This document shows, in pieces, positions 63,972 through 64,000 of a DNA stretch of 64,000 nt. The stretch's first letter is position 1; each line of letters begins with the position of its first letter. The position numbers were made by a program, and so were the translations under genes. Source of the stretch: Flavobacteriales bacterium 34_180_T64 (GTDB lineage Bacteria > Bacteroidota > Bacteroidia > Flavobacteriales > Flavobacteriaceae); contig MAAR01000005.1 in NCBI GenBank assembly GCA_002162765.1, forward strand, positions 1 to 64,000. Reading direction: 5' to 3'. The notes beneath the pieces are model-generated. The model saw only the letters and a program-made list of their open reading frames with translations. It searched no databases and was not told the DNA's origin.

Positions 63972-64000
63972 GAAAATTCCTTTCAGGAGACGAAAGGAAT
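63972..64000 (-). terminator. Terminator-like hairpin at the window edge
   Basis: ATTCCTTTC (63976-63984) pairs with GAAAGGAAT (63992-64000). Read on the minus strand it is followed by a T-rich tract, so it probably ends a minus-strand gene that lies beyond the window. Confidence 0.65.

Overview
This window is AT-rich chromosomal DNA from a member of the Bacteroidota, almost certainly a marine Flavobacteriaceae species. The evidence is GldH (gliding motility), three secreted proteins with type IX secretion (T9SS) C-terminal sorting domains, a PSP1/RicT protein, a HU-CCDC81/SPOR protein, an F1Fo-ATPase operon that stops at atpG, a general lack of Shine-Dalgarno sequences, and several promoters of the Bacteroidota TAnnTTTG type. 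I see no rRNA, tRNA, CRISPR array, insertion sequence or prophage. Most of the window is core genome, with two large secreted proteases as the accessory-looking part.

Layout. 1-3.9 kb: atpE-F-H-A-G, with hairpins between E/F and A/G and a terminator after G. 4-11 kb: an envelope and nucleotide cluster (lipoprotein, flippase, dUTPase, sugar-nucleotidyltransferase, TPR protein, DUF4292 lipoprotein, EnvC-like factor). 11-15.9 kb: small lipoprotein, acyl-CoA thioesterase, HU-CCDC81/SPOR protein, dprA, trpS, acyltransferase. 16-19.9 kb: an ECF sigma operon (lipoprotein, sigma factor, and a protein with an inner-membrane segment plus a beta-barrel), recA, and an unannotated 30-codon transcription unit. 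20-23.5 kb: trhO, a TrhP-like U32 protein, ferredoxin, radical SAM protein. 23.5-30.6 kb: T9SS M23 peptidase, ricT, gldH, PBP1A, scoAB. 31-42.3 kb: peptide ABC ATPase and two giant T9SS proteases (reprolysin-like and M14) that share modules and terminators. 42.3-53.9 kb: a 13-gene minus-strand heme operon with hemA, hemCD fusion, hemE, hemF, hemB and passengers. 54-59.8 kb: AraC regulator, hemH, sortilin-like protein, hemJ. 59.8-64 kb: NtrY-like histidine kinase, enoyl-CoA hydratase, radical SAM protein, HD hydrolase.

The heme genes cover every step from glutamyl-tRNA to protoheme except glutamate-1-semialdehyde aminotransferase (hemL). A palindrome just upstream of the AraC gene suggests iron- or heme-responsive control.

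The most interesting signal is around recA. An identical two-part promoter-like motif, TGACGCAACCTTT-N10-TGCATCTAC, lies upstream of the lipoprotein-sigma-barrel operon and again, on the other strand, upstream of the 30-codon ORF, which has its own strong terminator. I infer an autoregulated ECF sigma regulon with a small peptide or small RNA as a second target, and a proposed anti-sigma protein that would link cytoplasm to outer membrane in one chain. This is a hypothesis from sequence only.
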